Assembly (NCBI GenBank): GCA_013396755.1
Contig: VWZF01000302.1
Coordinates: 1-64,000 of the forward strand
Direction: 5' to 3'
Source of the DNA: Sclerurus mexicanus
Lineage: Eukaryota; Chordata; Aves; Passeriformes; Furnariidae
Length of the DNA: 64,000 nt
Shown: piece after piece, positions 12,061 through 26,300 of the stretch
Numbering within the stretch: the stretch's first letter is position 1
Layout of the letters: every line of letters begins with the position of its first letter
Program-made: the position numbers and the translations under genes
Notes under the pieces: generated by a model
The model's input: the letters and a program-made list of their open reading frames with translations, nothing else
Told to the model about the DNA's origin: nothing
The model's database searches: none

Positions 12061-15000
12061 TCTCCTGGGGTGACTACACAAACTAGATCTGTTCACACTG
12101 ATGACTGCCTGGAGATTTTTCTGGCACTTTTTTTAACACCTCCTTGTGTTCTCACTTTTTATCTGCCAGCAGCTAAAGCCAGCTGGCTTAATGGAGAATG
12201 AATGAAAAAGAACAATGAAGAGTGACTTTCCAATTAGCAATGGCATTGGACATCCTAGGATTAGTGTTTTGTCATAATACATGGAAAATAAGAAACAATA
12301 AATTGCAGAAAGCCTGATATTGAGCACTGTAATGAAAAAAAGATGAGTTTTCAGTCCAGACTTTAGGAATGCCAATACTGTGTAATAAAGGTAAACAGAA
12401 GTGTTCACTGCTTTTGCAAGTCCCAAAATGGAAAAGGGTGAAGTGCTATTACCTATATTTTAAAAATCAAATACAGTCTAGAGCCTTTCTCTTTGGCTGC
12501 TAATATAAAGTTAATGATGAGCTATACTGTTGTGACACAGTGATTGGCCTTAAAAAAGTAAAGAGCCCCCAAACTTCAGTTTGCTAATATCACATTGGCT
12601 GAGAGACTAATTTAATGAAAGACATACAGTATGAGGGCAGGTGTCTGCAAGCTGGATCTGGAGCCATAAGTCAAGTCCTCTGAGATATACAGAAGATTTA
12701 GTGGTAACACTGACCAAGAACTTTGGCTCCCTATCTTTGACTTCATTCCCAAGTGAAGCACAGCACAAAGTTAAGCATGATGAACCAGAGATTTGGTAGT
12801 AGGAGACCCATGTACTACTTTGGCTAAGAAACTGAGATTGTGTTGTCCTATAAAGTCTGGAACAGCACATATGTAGGAGTTATTACTTACAGCTATAGCA
12901 GAGATTTTTCTACCTGAAGCCTTTGTGACCTTTAGAGACAAGGAATGCCTCTTGTTAGCAGACTTAAAACACTATAAAGTAATGTGTCCTTCCCTTAGAA
13001 AAAAAACAAACCTTAAGGAATCTGCAAACAGGGAAGAAAAAGCTGTATTCCATGAATTTGAAGAATTCAGTAAAGCTATGATTTCTGCCCCTGACACCTG
13101 CACCTCACGGTGTTGGGTTCTGTCCCTCCTTGAGGCCTGCAGAGATCCACCTGAATATTTTACTAATGATTTCTTCCTTCCCTGCTGTAGGCATTCCCAA
13201 GGTCTGACCCTATAAAAAGCTCATAGTAACTTGGTTACTTCTTGACACAGTTTAGCCCCTTCATTGTAGGAGCACCAGACACCTCACTGAGCTGCAGAAG
13301 CGCCATTTGATTTTGCTCAAGGGGCGCAGACAAAGAAAGACAAAACGACTTGGCAAAGGTCAGGATGTGATCAGAAGAAATCTGGGGTGCTCATCCACCA
13401 AAATCCCTTCCTTTCTCTTAGGTCATTTGTAGAAAAGGCTCCATAAGCACCCCTATGCCTGCTGTTGGGAGATAGAAGAGCATAAAAGTGCTCATGGGCT
13501 TCTGCAGAAGTGGCAAGCACTGACTCATGCTGTCCCATCTCTGTGAGTGCACTTCTACACTCCCTCACTGGAAAACAAATGAAGGCAGTGCTGAGCCATG
13601 GCTATTATTATGGCCTGTTTTAGCTGGCCATAACCTGTTCAGCGGTTTCAACCACATTCACCAAATTCCAGAGTTCCTGATGCTATCTCATCTCTTCATG
13701 CTTCTGGAAGATGCAGAGACGAGTTTAGAGAGGAATAGGGTTAATTGTGGAGGGGCTTATGGGCCCTGATGGGGCAGGAGAAACAAGAGATCTCTCAATA
13801 GCAATATACTGGATCATAGCAATTCCCATGTCATGGAACAGCTCGATGGGACAAGTGAGGAAGAGACCAGGTGTGGTTGGATGGTCACAGCCATATGATG
13901 AATAAGCAACCAGTGACAGGAGGGAAGAAATGGACTCTGAGCTTTAGAAGGAGATGTTCAGCTCAAGCAGCTGAGAACTTCTAGCTCTTTGTTAGGTTTT
14001 GTGCCTGGCTGTGCTATTCCATGTATGTGTTAAACAAAGCAAAAGCATTTGTGTCTTCTGGTATCTGGTGTTAGGACTACAATACCTTTGAAGGATATTC
14101 CAAAGAAATTCTTTAATCTCTTCTATGATTTATGAAAAAAAGAGCGTTGCCACCTGTTTTTGGAAAGATTTTGTCCATGTGTAAGTGACACGAAGGGAGA
14201 AGATGAGGATGGCATAGTCACCAAATGATTCACTTTTTTGCTAAAGGGAAGAACTTTCACCCTCAGTGTTGAAGAGGGATATTGGTTTTGAACCTTAGAG
14301 GTATTTTACCTTCTCAGATACTCCATTTCTATTTCCTGCTCACTGTCTTACCAGGGTGTGCCACTATGAACAGAGAACAGATGATTAAGTGTTTGGATTA
14401 TTTGTGATAATTATAAGAGTTGGTGGCTAAACTGCATTCCCTTACAATGCTAAATCACCTGTGATCATGAGCATGAAGCCTCTCCCATAGGACAACCAAG
14501 TACCTTCTCCAGTTATCAAAGACAACACGTCAGATGATCAGGCGATAGGGTGAAGGCTGCAGCCTTAGACTTCAGGAGGACTCCTTTGGAAGCAGAGGAC
14601 CTGTTAACAGGACACCCCTCAGCTGTTTTGTGGCCACTGGGTGATGAGCAAGCTACTGACAGATGAGGCCAGCTAGTTGTCCTTTGAAAGAGGGGTCAGA
14701 GAGTACTGCAGAGTGAGACTGCAAATGCATGACTCTGGGGTGAAAAGGTCCTGAAGGGGAAGCCAGATGTAGAATTTCTCCACTCAGTAAATGAGAGTTG
14801 CTATGTGTGCACCCAGCAAAAGCACTCTTGACATTTCTGTGATAGAAGCCAGGCCATGTATGGAGGCAAGGGACTACAAACCTTCTAAGCAGAAAGGAGT
14901 TGCTTGAGTCCACTGAGATTTTCTTTCCTCAGGAGAGCTGGATGACCTCCTTCCAGCTATCTCCCTCCTCCATCTTATGGACCATGTCTGATCTTAAAAG

Positions 15001-15093
15001 GACTAGTAATAAGTGTGCTTTAATTAAGGCCACTGAGAATTATTGACTTTACCTTTGGGAGGAGACTAGGCATTAAACTGAAACAGAAAGACG

Positions 15094-15141
15094 TTCCCAA
15101 TATTCAGCAAAATTAAATTCCCAATATTCAGCAAAATTAAA
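15094..15141 (+). repeat. perfect 24-bp tandem duplication
   Basis: The unit 'ttcccaatattcagcaaaat' + 'taaa' occurs twice back to back without a mismatch, so it is a recent local duplication. Confidence 0.97.
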
Positions 15142-16129
15142 CGATTAATTCTGTCTGACTGAAGCATTTGAAGTGACCCTAAACAAATGCTTTCCCTCCA
15201 TTGCCTTGGGGCTTTAAAAAAGGCAAAGACAGACAGTCAAAGGGGAGGCTAGGTGTCCTAGCCAAAGCTATCAAGAGAAATGATGCCTTTCTCCTCACTT
15301 TATGGCTGAAAGACTTAAGCAATAATGAGGGGGCCGTCTTACCTGGGATGTGTACAAATGAGCTTCAAACCTTTGGTCAGCTCAGTTCAAACTAATGAAC
15401 TTGCATTGACATCTTATGAGAACATGAGAGGTAGTAAATGCAGTAAATGTATAATGAGGAGAACTTCAGACTGGAGCTGAAGGAAGTGAGATCCAGCTGT
15501 GGGCAGACAATACCCATCTTCTTTTGCCTGACATTGTGAATGACCAAAACTCATAAATGAGTCAGGGCAGCTTCAATGACGATGCTGGGGAGAACATCCT
15601 GATGATGGGGAGACTCAGCTGGGAAGTCTGTGGGCAGAATCATGAATCAGGCAGCAGGGGTATATGAATCTAGTGCCTTTGTAGAAGGTAGTTAGAGGAA
15701 GTTCCAAAAACAACCCCTCTTTGCAAAAGGGGCCCAAATTCCTCCAAGAAACCAGCTTCTTCAGATGGAAATTATTTGTATCAGAAATGTCAGCACAGAG
15801 GATAAATAATGCTGGTGGCCACCCAGTGTTGACTTTTGGCAAATTAAAAGCGTGTCCAACCCCGCATCTCCGAACTCCTTCCTTTTATCAGCATTGTCAC
15901 AGGTACAAAATCCAGAACAAGCATAAGATGGGAATGTAGTGAGCCTTTGAATATAGAGACTGATGGCACATCCATTACCTAGACTCACTGGCTGCTAACT
16001 GTGTCATTTACTTGGGCTGCTTGTTCTGCCAAGTCCGCATAAGTCATCAGTAGAAATGCAAACACATTTCCAATTTTTTACATGAATTACAGTCATGGCA
16101 CAGGCTTTCTTATATTTTGCGGAAAATAC

Positions 16130-16141
16130 TTTTTTTTTTTT
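16130..16141 (+). repeat. T12 homopolymer
   Basis: Twelve T residues in a row in otherwise unique sequence. Confidence 0.9.
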
Positions 16142-19100
16142 CATTTTGTACCCAGCAGTTTTCCTCCTACACATCATGCAGACAAATAAACAGCCCCACA
16201 ATCTAGCCAGGGAGGTTAGCAGGCTTGATACCGTGCTGTGTCTAACTGAGCCAGTCTTTTACATATGTTATATATTCACCTTTTCTCTGGCATCTGCATC
16301 GCACTTGGGAAAATACTCGCACGCAAAGGGATGGGCTCTGGGGAATGGAGAAACATTATCTAGCACGGGAATACTCAATTAATTTTCAGCAAGAAACTTT
16401 TATAATACATAACATACACTTAACATAATACACTTTGGTCTTGTGCCAGAGATTCTAAATGATTAGGCTGTATCAATTTACTCTTGAAACACTGATTAAA
16501 ATCTCAAAACTTTCATAGCAAATGATGCATGAACCAGAATCTGTAATGTGATGATTGAAATATTGCAATGTCACAGATTCATCACACAGCCTTTCCAAAT
16601 CCACTCTCAGTTTCAGCTGGCCCATTAAATGTTCTACTCACACGTCCTAGTGATCAGCTTTTTTCTCCTCCTCTGTCTCTCCCTCCCCAACCCTCTGCCT
16701 CTTGGAAAGATAATAGCCAGGCCTTAATTGAAGCAAACAGGTCATTAAAATAGTAATTTCGTAGACATTTGCAATGACAGACATTCATTCACTGCCAAAG
16801 ACAAGTAAAGAATCAAGCACTGGATATTCCACGCACATTAATTCTACCATAGATCAAATCAAAGTTAAACATCTTCCTCACTTCTTACAGTGAGAAATTT
16901 CCATTTGGAACAGAATCTAAACAAAGAAAAAATGAAAAATAACTATTCAGCTCTTGTCCTGTGAATGGTGCCCTAGCCTTGAAGCAGGTCTTAACAAATG
17001 GTGTCACAACTTCTCCAATGAGAAAAAGGACTCATCTCCTGTTTCTTGGTGCACAGTCACATCTCATCATTTGTTGTAGATAAGAGAGGTCAAATCACCC
17101 CGACTACTTTTACAACCTTTCTGTAGGACAACTCTCATCACAGTGTCACTAAAATGTGCTTAATTCTCAGTGGAAACCAGAAACTCCAAGCAAAATAGCC
17201 GGCTGCATGAAGTACATCTTCCAAAGATGATGTCTGACCTAGGAACCATTGTACAAGAGCTTTTGTGAAATGATACTTTAGAAGCAAGCCAACACTATAA
17301 ATCCAATATTGAGTCTCTAATGTTTGTAAAGATAAGCGCACTTGGACTTCTTCAAACTGTCAGCTACAGGTCCCTTCTTTAGCTGCCCAACTGCAGAGCC
17401 TCCAGGGAGAAATGATGTGTGATTCAGATAGTCTGCTGGTGAGGATGTCCTGACCTGCTCCAGCAAAGGAGAACAGTCATCACCCTGAAGGTAGGCATCT
17501 GAGTCTGGTCTCATCCCATTTAACTTCAGGCCAAATTGGGAGTCATCACACTAGGATTTTTCCCCACAATCTGTAGAGAGTGGCACAACCAGACTCCTTG
17601 TCAACACTCAAATGAAGACACATCTCTGCACCCAGTGACCCTGGAAGAAACTGCTCCTAATTAAGTGTTCAGATAAACGCCTAAAATCAAATGAGGTGAC
17701 CTGGACCAGGCAGTAGCCTGGTATAGCTGCCTCCACATGAACTGCCTATGTGCTTAATGCCAAGCCCAGTGACAGGTTAGGGCCAACACGCCACACCATG
17801 ACTGGCACCATATTAACATCTTAGGATGGTAGGAACTGGGGCCCTGGGGACATGACCTCTGCTCCAAACATTTTTGGGGTTGCATCAGGGAGGGAGAAGT
17901 CAGAGGAAGAAACACATCATCATTTCAAGATCTAGCCTGGCTAGATAGATACCTGGCTAGAACCAGTGGCAGTGACCCAAGGGCTCCCCTCCTCCCAGCT
18001 GGCAGTGCTCTCCACTATGTTTTTGGCATGCTTGAACCCGTGTCCAGGAGCTTTTCTGGTCCATCACATGCCACCATTAGGGGACAACTTCTGTGTTCTT
18101 TTCAGAGCTTTTACTCCACTCAAGCTCAAACTGTATGTATGCAAGGAGGAAAAAAACCCAGCAGAATGAGATCATTTTCTCTTCTCATCTCAGACATTCA
18201 GCCTGCTAGCCAGGGTTACCGGAATAAAGCCGGGAAGCTCTTTTTCCATAGCAAGCCATCTGGTTGACATAGACTCACACTGATGCTAATCTGTTGGTTT
18301 CTTTCTTTTTATTATTTTTTTTTTCCTGAGGAACACTTCATCTGCAGCTGTAAATTCAGACCTGCTCCCTCTGTGTGCAGAGCATTCATTTTGCACACAT
18401 ATTTATTACCGCATTATGCCCTATTGTAGGTGTCAGGAAATCATTGTTATCTTTGGTGTGTCTACGTTGTTCTAATGTCAGGGATGTACTTTCAAATGGA
18501 AATTAAGCAATTATGTTTCACATGGGGAAACCTGACAGACGCATAGATTTTTACACCACTGGCAATGTCGCTGTCACAAAAGCAGACATTGTTCTTGGTG
18601 GACTGTCAAAGAAATATAATGTATTTCAAGAGCAAAGCGGGAGAGGGAGGGGAGTAAGAAGGGGGAATGTGGGGTAATTAACTGTGTGATTTGAGTTCAT
18701 AGATCACAGAGCTGTTTAACTTCAAAATGCAATAGTGACATGACAATGAGGCTACTTAACTCATCCTTGAAAAGGAGTTTCCAGTAGCCTTTTAAAACAC
18801 AAATAAATGCTTTCAATGCTATCCTCAACTCCAGTCTGGTTAAAGCAGGATATTACTGCATGCTTACTACTTGTACTGCTCATTTAAGAATTGGTTTACT
18901 TAGTCACCAACACAAGTTCTGTAGGAGCAAAGAGCCATTCTGGTTCCCAGTTTATTGAACATCAGCCCTCTAGCTCAGCTGGCCAGGTGGTGTTCTTGGG
19001 GCAGGGAGCTGGAGGATCCTTCACGTGGAAAGAAACACGTGCTGCAGGTTGGTGCTACACATGAAACAGCGATGGGGTACCTTGTACTCGTTCTCCGTGG

Positions 19101-22100
19101 CTCTGTTGTTGTAATGCAGCACACAGTGCCGGTCTAGAATCTTGTGCAGCACAACCCGCCTTCCCTCCTCCTCCCACCTCCCCCTAGTTATTTTTGGTTT
19201 GTTACAGGCTTTATTCAGCAGCCTTTTGTGTTACTCTCTTCTGCCCTTGGTCATTAGCTTCATACTACTCCCTCGAGTGCAATAGACCACAAGCAGTCCA
19301 AAGCCAGCAGCCAGTGAACTCAGGCAAAGGGCTGTTCTCATGCCCAGTTGAAATCGACAGGAGTCTGGGGTACAAGGAAGAGAATATCTTTAAAATGAAG
19401 TATTTTTTAAATGTTTCAATGAAACACTCTCCAGTAAACAAAAAGGTCTCTTAAGAAGCACAGCAGTGTACATCAATAACTAAACTTCCAGTTAAATGGA
19501 TTTCTAGACTAGATCAAAAAGCACTTAGGACTGCTCAGGGAGAATTTATTTGTTTAATGGATATTTTAGATGGACAAATCCTGCAGCCCTCACTACATCA
19601 AAATTCTTACAATTGAGATTAGAGAGGAACAACTGATGATCAGGACTTCTGTAAGACAAGAGCTGCATGAACATAGCTGAAGAAATGGGTGCTGTCTCAA
19701 GGACCTCATATTAAAAATACAAAGCATCACAAAACAATTGAGGTGGAGGTTGGAAGAGGGGGGAAAGCAGAGAATTTTATCCTTTCTCCCCTCCACGAGA
19801 CAAAAAAGGTATATATATCACCCCAAGTCTCAGTGGAGTTTTGGAGCAAGCCAAGAATGATTTTAGACTTTTCAGATGCCAGCCTGGGCTTTTAAGCTCC
19901 TCCTCTGGTGAGTCAGGTCACCTTTATCTGTGTGAGAGGAGAATAAAGCCCACAGCTGTTTGTTTGGGTCCAGCTGGCTGCAGGTGTCCCTGGTCTGCTG
20001 CTCCTAGAGAGGCAAAGCAGAAGCACTTGTTGGCACCTGGACACTTCCGATGAACACGAGGAGACCTTACTCCATCTTCACAGCTCAAGGAGCCTTAGTG
20101 GGCAGCTGTGCATTCTGCCACCCATAGCTCTCAGGCTGGGAACAAGTGTTGATGTAATTTGCTTCAGGACATGAACCCTTCTGTTCTTGTCTTCTTCAAC
20201 TACCTGCTCACTTTTCCTGCCTACTCCATGACCCTGGTGTCAGGCTCTGTTTTTAAGTCTTTCCTTGGTCCCCTAGAAAAGGGGGATTCTTGTTAATTAA
20301 GACACACCTCTCCTCATTCTTCCTCCTGTCTCATTTATTTAATTCTCAGTTTCCTGCAGAAGATAAACCAGAAGAAACCTGGAAGCACTCCTTGAAGAGA
20401 TTGAAGATCACTGGACCACCAAGTGCAGCTGTAACACCAGTAGATTAATACTACATGGCTTCTCCAACAAGAGGCAAAAATCAACGTCCCACAGATTAAG
20501 TGGGAAAAATGAACCAGTAAACCCACATGTCAGAGCAGTGCAGAAGGGGCATCAGAATCAGCATCAGCTGGGCTTCTGTCAAGCAAGGCTGGGATGGAGG
20601 GACACATGCCCTTTTTTGCCCTCTGCAAATATATATTTTACAGCAACTTGACAAAATGTCCAAAGTGTTTCCTAGGAATATTTGCAGCTGCTAGGGTGCT
20701 AAAGAAGAAAAACAAGTTAGTGACAGTGTCAGGACAGTGGGCAACAAGCAATCCATACAGTACTGCCGAGAGTAGGTGTAAAGAGCACAGGCCATCCCAT
20801 GAAGCAATGAATGTGAGAAAAAGGCATGGTGTGGGCCCAGTGTACTACTGATGGAACACCCAGACCATGCACAATATTGTGGCCAACAGGGAGAATGTGA
20901 TTCTAGGATATCGAATTGCAAAATCCAGAGTAGGATCCAGATTTTGAAAAATTCAAACTTGAACAAAGAGAAAGTAAGTTTTACAATGAAAGACTCCAGC
21001 CTATTCAACTTTCCCCAAAAAAGCTAAAGGGTGACAGCCTGGGGTACAGAGGGTGGCTATGTTCTCCACCTCACAGGAGGAAGAAAGCAAGCCCATCTCT
21101 CCCATAGAGAAGCTTCACACACCCAAACAGCTCCTCCACACAGACAATAATCCTTCTCTTCATCTTCCCTGCTTTGTTCCTGAGCTTGTATCAATCCATC
21201 ACAACTCACCACCTGGGCAAACTGTTCCGCTGTGTCTGTTATACCAATGGTGCCAGAGTGTCACAGCTGCACGGAGACCTCTAGTTCTTCCTGCTTGTTT
21301 CCCAAACTGACTGTATTTGTGTAGTTGTTGCAAGCGTCCCTTTGCTCTGCTTTATCATTTATGAAGCATTTCTTTTATCCAACATGATTTTAGAGCCCCT
21401 GACTTTGACCTTGCACATTGCTACCCCACCTGAGTCACCATTGTTGCCTCCCTTCTCTGTCCTTCCTAGTTCAACTCTCCACACTGGTCAGCAACCTGGT
21501 AAGGAGGGCTGGGTTGGAAAAGATGCTTTTATTCCACTTTGCCAGGTGGATTCCACCTCTCCCTAGCAGGTTTCAGTCCTCAGAGTGGGTTCCATGGTTG
21601 TAAATGCCTCATTCCTGTTCATATCAAATGTGCAACCAGGAGGTGACCCATTGGAGCTCTGTTCCTCTCCAAGCCCTTCCCTTCACTCATGGAGACCAGG
21701 TATTGTGAGCATAATGGCTTAGGTTCTGCCAACCTGAAAACATGTTAATACACACTGTTAGTTTAAGCACAATGCTTCCAAACTCCATGACAGAATTTAG
21801 CTACACGACTCTCTTTCTGCTCAATAGGATTTGTGTGGTTACATTTTGGCAGAGTTGAAAATACTCACACACACATAGAACAGAACACATGGACACAAGT
21901 ATGATGACATCTGAGAATGTCACTGCTTGTGGTTATTCTCTGAGTCCACTGGGACAGGCACCTCATCTCTCAGTGATCTTCAAAGGCAAGTAGGACTTTT
22001 TTGTACGCTGTAAAAATAAACAGTCTTCTATGAAGAAATGCTGAAAAAGGCCCTGGAAAACTGGACCCAGAATCTTTCTGATCCTTGTAACTGCTACTGG

Positions 22101-22387
22101 CAAACTCATTTCTGTGGTGGTTTTCTCTTAAAAAGGTCCAGAAACATTTTATTCTTGTCATAGAGTAGCATGTGCATTCTAATGAGTTACTGCTTTTTAG
22201 TAGTTACTTGCTACCTAGTGGTTTACACATACCACTGGCACAAGTAAAGAAGAACATTTACTGCACAACTCCCAGGCAAAATGAGAGCATGGAAAAGTGC
22301 TGAACCACGGCCCTCTTTGTCCCCCTATGCCAGCCAAGCTCTCTCTTCTCTCTGCCCTTCCTACCTCTGCTCCTTTATTTGCCATCT

Positions 22388-22570
22388 TCACAGAAACACA
22401 GAGTTGTTAGGGTTGGAAGGAACCTCTGGAGATCATGTAGCTCAACTCCCAAGTCAAGACAGGGTCACTTAGAGCAGGATACACAGGAACAGATCCAGTT
22501 GAGTTATGAATGTCTCCAGAGAGGAAGAATCCACAACCTCCTTGAGCAGCCTGTGAGCTTTTTGTCACCC
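22388..22570 (-). mobile_element. CR1 LINE, short 3' end fragment
   Basis: About 180 bp of minus-oriented CR1 3' end: 'ttagggttggaaggaacctc', 'tggagatcatgtagctcaac', then 'gtctccagagaggaagaatc', 'cacaacctccttgagcagcc'. The wording differs from the other copies, so it is a different subfamily. No ORF part remains. Confidence 0.9.
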
Positions 22571-22837
22571 ATAACTGCCTGCAAAAAACCCCAAAGCCCC
22601 TGTAGATCATTTGGCCCATACGGCTTGCCATTAACCAATAGCTCTGGAAGGGAAATGTCAGTCTCTTCAAGTCGGGCATATGCATATAGGGACAGTTTGC
22701 TTTGGAAGTAAAAACCACATCAAATAATTCTCCCTGAACGTCTCCTCTCTGCCAAAGCTGCACTCTCTAACCAACAGGCTGGGGAAAAAGTACATAGCAC
22801 ACTTGATGCAGTTCTGTGGCAGCACATCCATTACAGA

Positions 22838-23342
22838 TTTCATAGAATTGTAAAACAGCCCAGGTTGGGAGGGACCTCAAAACATCATCTGGTCCAACCG
22901 TTCATGGGAAAAGAAGCCTGGATGAGATTATCTAGCATCCCATCCAATCGCATCTTGAAAACCTCCAATGATGGGAACTCCACCACATCCTTGGAGAGGC
23001 CGTTCCAGAGAATGATTGTTTCTAATGTAAAAAATTTCTGTGTCAAGCTACAACCTCTCCCAGCGCAACTTATACCTGTTGCCCCTTGTCTTCTCCATGT
23101 GACTCCTCAGGAAGAGAGCCTCAATTGTCTCTGAAAATTCTTTTCACCATTTCTTTTTTTTTTTTTCATGGAGGTGTTCCAGCCCCTCGACCATCTTTGT
23201 GGCCCTCCTTTGGACCCTCTCCAGTATGTTCACATACTTCTTGAACTGTGGGGACCAGAACTGGATACAGTTCTGCAGGTGCATCCTGACAAATGCTGAC
23301 CAGAGAGGGATGATCACATCTGTATCTCTGCTAGATTTCCCC
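22838..23342 (-). mobile_element. CR1 LINE, 3' fragment with T-run interruption
   Basis: Minus-oriented CR1 from 'catagaattgtaaaacagcc' and 'caggttgggagggacctcaa' to the RT ORF end, whose minus-strand translation contains KKYVNILERVQRRATKMVEG and LIIPLWSAFVRMHLQNCIQF-like sequence. A T-run at 23153-23167 interrupts it. It lies 270 bp from the previous CR1 in the same orientation but is a different subfamily, so probably a separate insertion. Confidence 0.93.
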
Positions 23343-26300
23343 ACTACATTCAAACTTACTTCCTCATTTCACTCTCACACAAGTTCTGTCACCGCTCCAT
23401 CTGCTTAGAGCTGGAGCAGACCACATACTTATGGCTGTGCCAGGTGTGGAGCACTTGCAAAGGTTAAAATCCTGTTCTGGCTGGGAGGAATGTGCATGAG
23501 AAATCTCTCCTTGTTTCCACAGATCTTGCAAGCTGTCCAAATACCCTGCCATTTGGTAAGTTACCCTGGAAGCAACTATCCTGCTAAAACCCAAGAACAT
23601 GTTTTTTTGCTAAGCTTATGGCAAAAGCAGACTCCAGGAAGATCAGAAGTTACAATTTGTGCTTACTAAAGGCAAAATCATATCATAGCAGCACAAAAAC
23701 TGTAAAAGCTTTTGTTTGTGTCTATTCCACAGGACCCAGCCTAAATCAACAACCCATGACCTCCACCTAAAGAACAACTTCTGGACATGAAGATTTGGGA
23801 GCCTAGGTCAGGGCCCAATTACTCTGCAGCAGGTTGTCCGCCTCACATGGTCTTAGGAATCAAATGGTAATCTCACCTTGCTTTTCCTGAATTTGGAGCA
23901 AATCAGTGTCTCTGTGTAGCTGTGGTCTCCAAAGAAATATTCCTGCTTGTGGACAGCATATGGGAATTCAAAGAAGTTCAGGTTGAGTTCACTGGATTCA
24001 GTTTAAAATGTATTTTTATTTAAACTGTAATCCTGTGAGCTAATAACTGTCACAGCCTACCGTGATGAGGAAGGGAGACATAACTCACAGCCTACAGATT
24101 GAAGGCTGAGGGACAGAGAGCTCAAGTACACTTGGATATACTCTTTCAGCTGAGCCTTAACAGCTTAAACAGTTACGACCCTCTGGCTGTTGGTTGCTGT
24201 TTTAATTCACACTGAACGGCTGAATGGGCCTCACACAGAAAGTCACAGCATCACAGCCAAAGGGGCAGGGGGCAGTTAACAGCTGAGAAACAATAACTGG
24301 AAATTAAGGGGCTAAAACTCGTTAAAATCAGTCACAAGAATACATCTGGAAAGGGGAGGAGAGGCCCAGATCAACTTACCTACCTTCATTACTTGCAGAT
24401 AAAGCAAATACTGTCCAATTCCTCAGTGCTTCTTGTGTGATGATGAAAAGGTTTTAGGCACCAGAGAACAGACTGCAAAATTATTGCAAACAAATTTTGC
24501 CCTCTCAAACACAAAATAATAATTTGAAGGCTGACAGGGGGAGGGGAGGAATAATAGGGTAAAATTTCCATGATTGTTTTAGTGGGCTGTAAGGGAAAAC
24601 ACTACGGCAATAGCATAGAATATAATAGGTAGGGTGGTTCTCAGAAAAGGTTTAAAATTAAGTTTACTGTGTGTTTATAAAATGAAGAGAGAGAAGATAA
24701 ACAGTACTCACTGGAAAATTAAGGAGATCTTGAAAGCCTGACCTACCCTTTTTAGCCTAGAGGCTAAATGCAATTCCTCAAATACAGGACTGCCTCAAAT
24801 TCTTGGGGGCACTACAGTCATAGTGAAGAGGGCCATCTATGAAGTCTGTGTGCAGTCACCCAGTGCCTAGGCTCATCTCCTGGAGCATGAGAAAAAGCCA
24901 CAGCTCCAATGGACCATTCTTCCTGGAATATAAAAGTCACCTTTTCAGGACATTCTGTTAGTAACAGAAAAGCTGTGTAGAAGTACATAGAGACTGAACT
25001 TTCAAAATGAGGTGGAATGACTCCATTATTACTTCCTTAAAAGAAGCTTCAGCTATCCCTGGCTACCAACCTCTATTACCATTTTGCTTAGCTTCTCCAG
25101 CGTAGAATTAACTACCATAACAGAAAGTATGTCAGGATTTTTTTCACTTTCATCCCTGCTAAATCAAGTTTGAACTGTTTATAAAGAACCTCTAGCAATG
25201 TCAGCTGCACAAGGAATTCAAAAGGAAGTGGCTGGTGGTTCCATTCACAAACAGGGCCAGCTTCAGTCATTTGCAGGGTTGCAGAGAACTTTAATTTTGG
25301 TTGTCTTCACGAATGCAGATGTCTATTCTGAAAGTTTATTTGGCTGCCCTGAAGTCAAGGGCAGGTGGGGCTGTACCAAATTAGCATCTTTTGAAAAAGA
25401 ATCAGGTCCTCAGAGCAAAAAGACAAAGGGTGAACACAACAATTAAAATAACCCCAAGTCAGAAGCCAAATTTTAAAGCAGAACTTTTCACTTACCTATT
25501 AGCTCCCTTCTTAAAAATTGATGGGCCTCATAGGGCATTGTTTCACCTGAGACCCCACTGCTTGCTCTGCAACTGTCTCAGTGTACACAATGCATTTTAA
25601 AAGGACGCTTTGGAAAAAATTAGGGCAATCTGCAATGTGACAGACCCTAAAGAGAACAGTTGTGTTCAGAGAGGGTACTAGAGAGCTCAGCTTAGACACT
25701 CGAGCTATGAAAGTTCTATAAAGATGTAAAGCAATGTGCTGTTTTCCTTAGTCTTTGCAATACCTTGCAAGTTGACTTTATTGAACCAAGAAATGAAAAT
25801 GCTATTTCTTATTTAAATAGAGGCTGCCCTAGTGCTTTGTCCTTAGCACTGGTTACTTCTGTTTCTTCAAATAAGTGCTGGTGAGTGATGGGTATATGAA
25901 ATGGTACAAACCTTACTGCTTTTCTTGTTTGGTTCTCATTAATAGCAATAAACCAACTTGACAGCCAAATAAAATACCCATCACCTTGCTTTGCTCCTTG
26001 TTGCCTGGATTTTACAAATAAAATGGCAATAACTCTTGCAACAGCCTTGAAGCATCGTGTCAGCACTTAGTATAGTATCATAATGATACCAGGATAATGT
26101 TTTGGCAGAGGAACAGCACTTCTTTTGTGTTTGATTAGTCTGCTGTAAAAAACATGGAAAATAATTATCTATCAGTTCTGTCTAAATCTGTGATGGAGCA
26201 CCTATATATTACATATGTGATGATGAAGAATGTGAAATACGTAAAACATTACACGAATATCACATCATTCTCTTCACCTCCACTCTCTTCATCCCACCGT

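Larger units (their letters stand above)
12061..22387. other. intergenic, no gene seen; two stretches of CNE-like composition
   Basis: No exon or RNA gene supported. It is free of recognised interspersed repeats for about 10 kb. Stretches at about 16380-16960 and 18320-18740 have the even, AT-leaning, homeodomain-motif-rich look of conserved non-coding DNA (see findings). Confidence 0.6.

Noticed and set aside
22379..22763. overlapping 110- and 118-codon frames on opposite strands
   Set aside because: They begin in a CR1 fragment and continue into unrelated sequence; no domain, no splice signals consistent with a gene.
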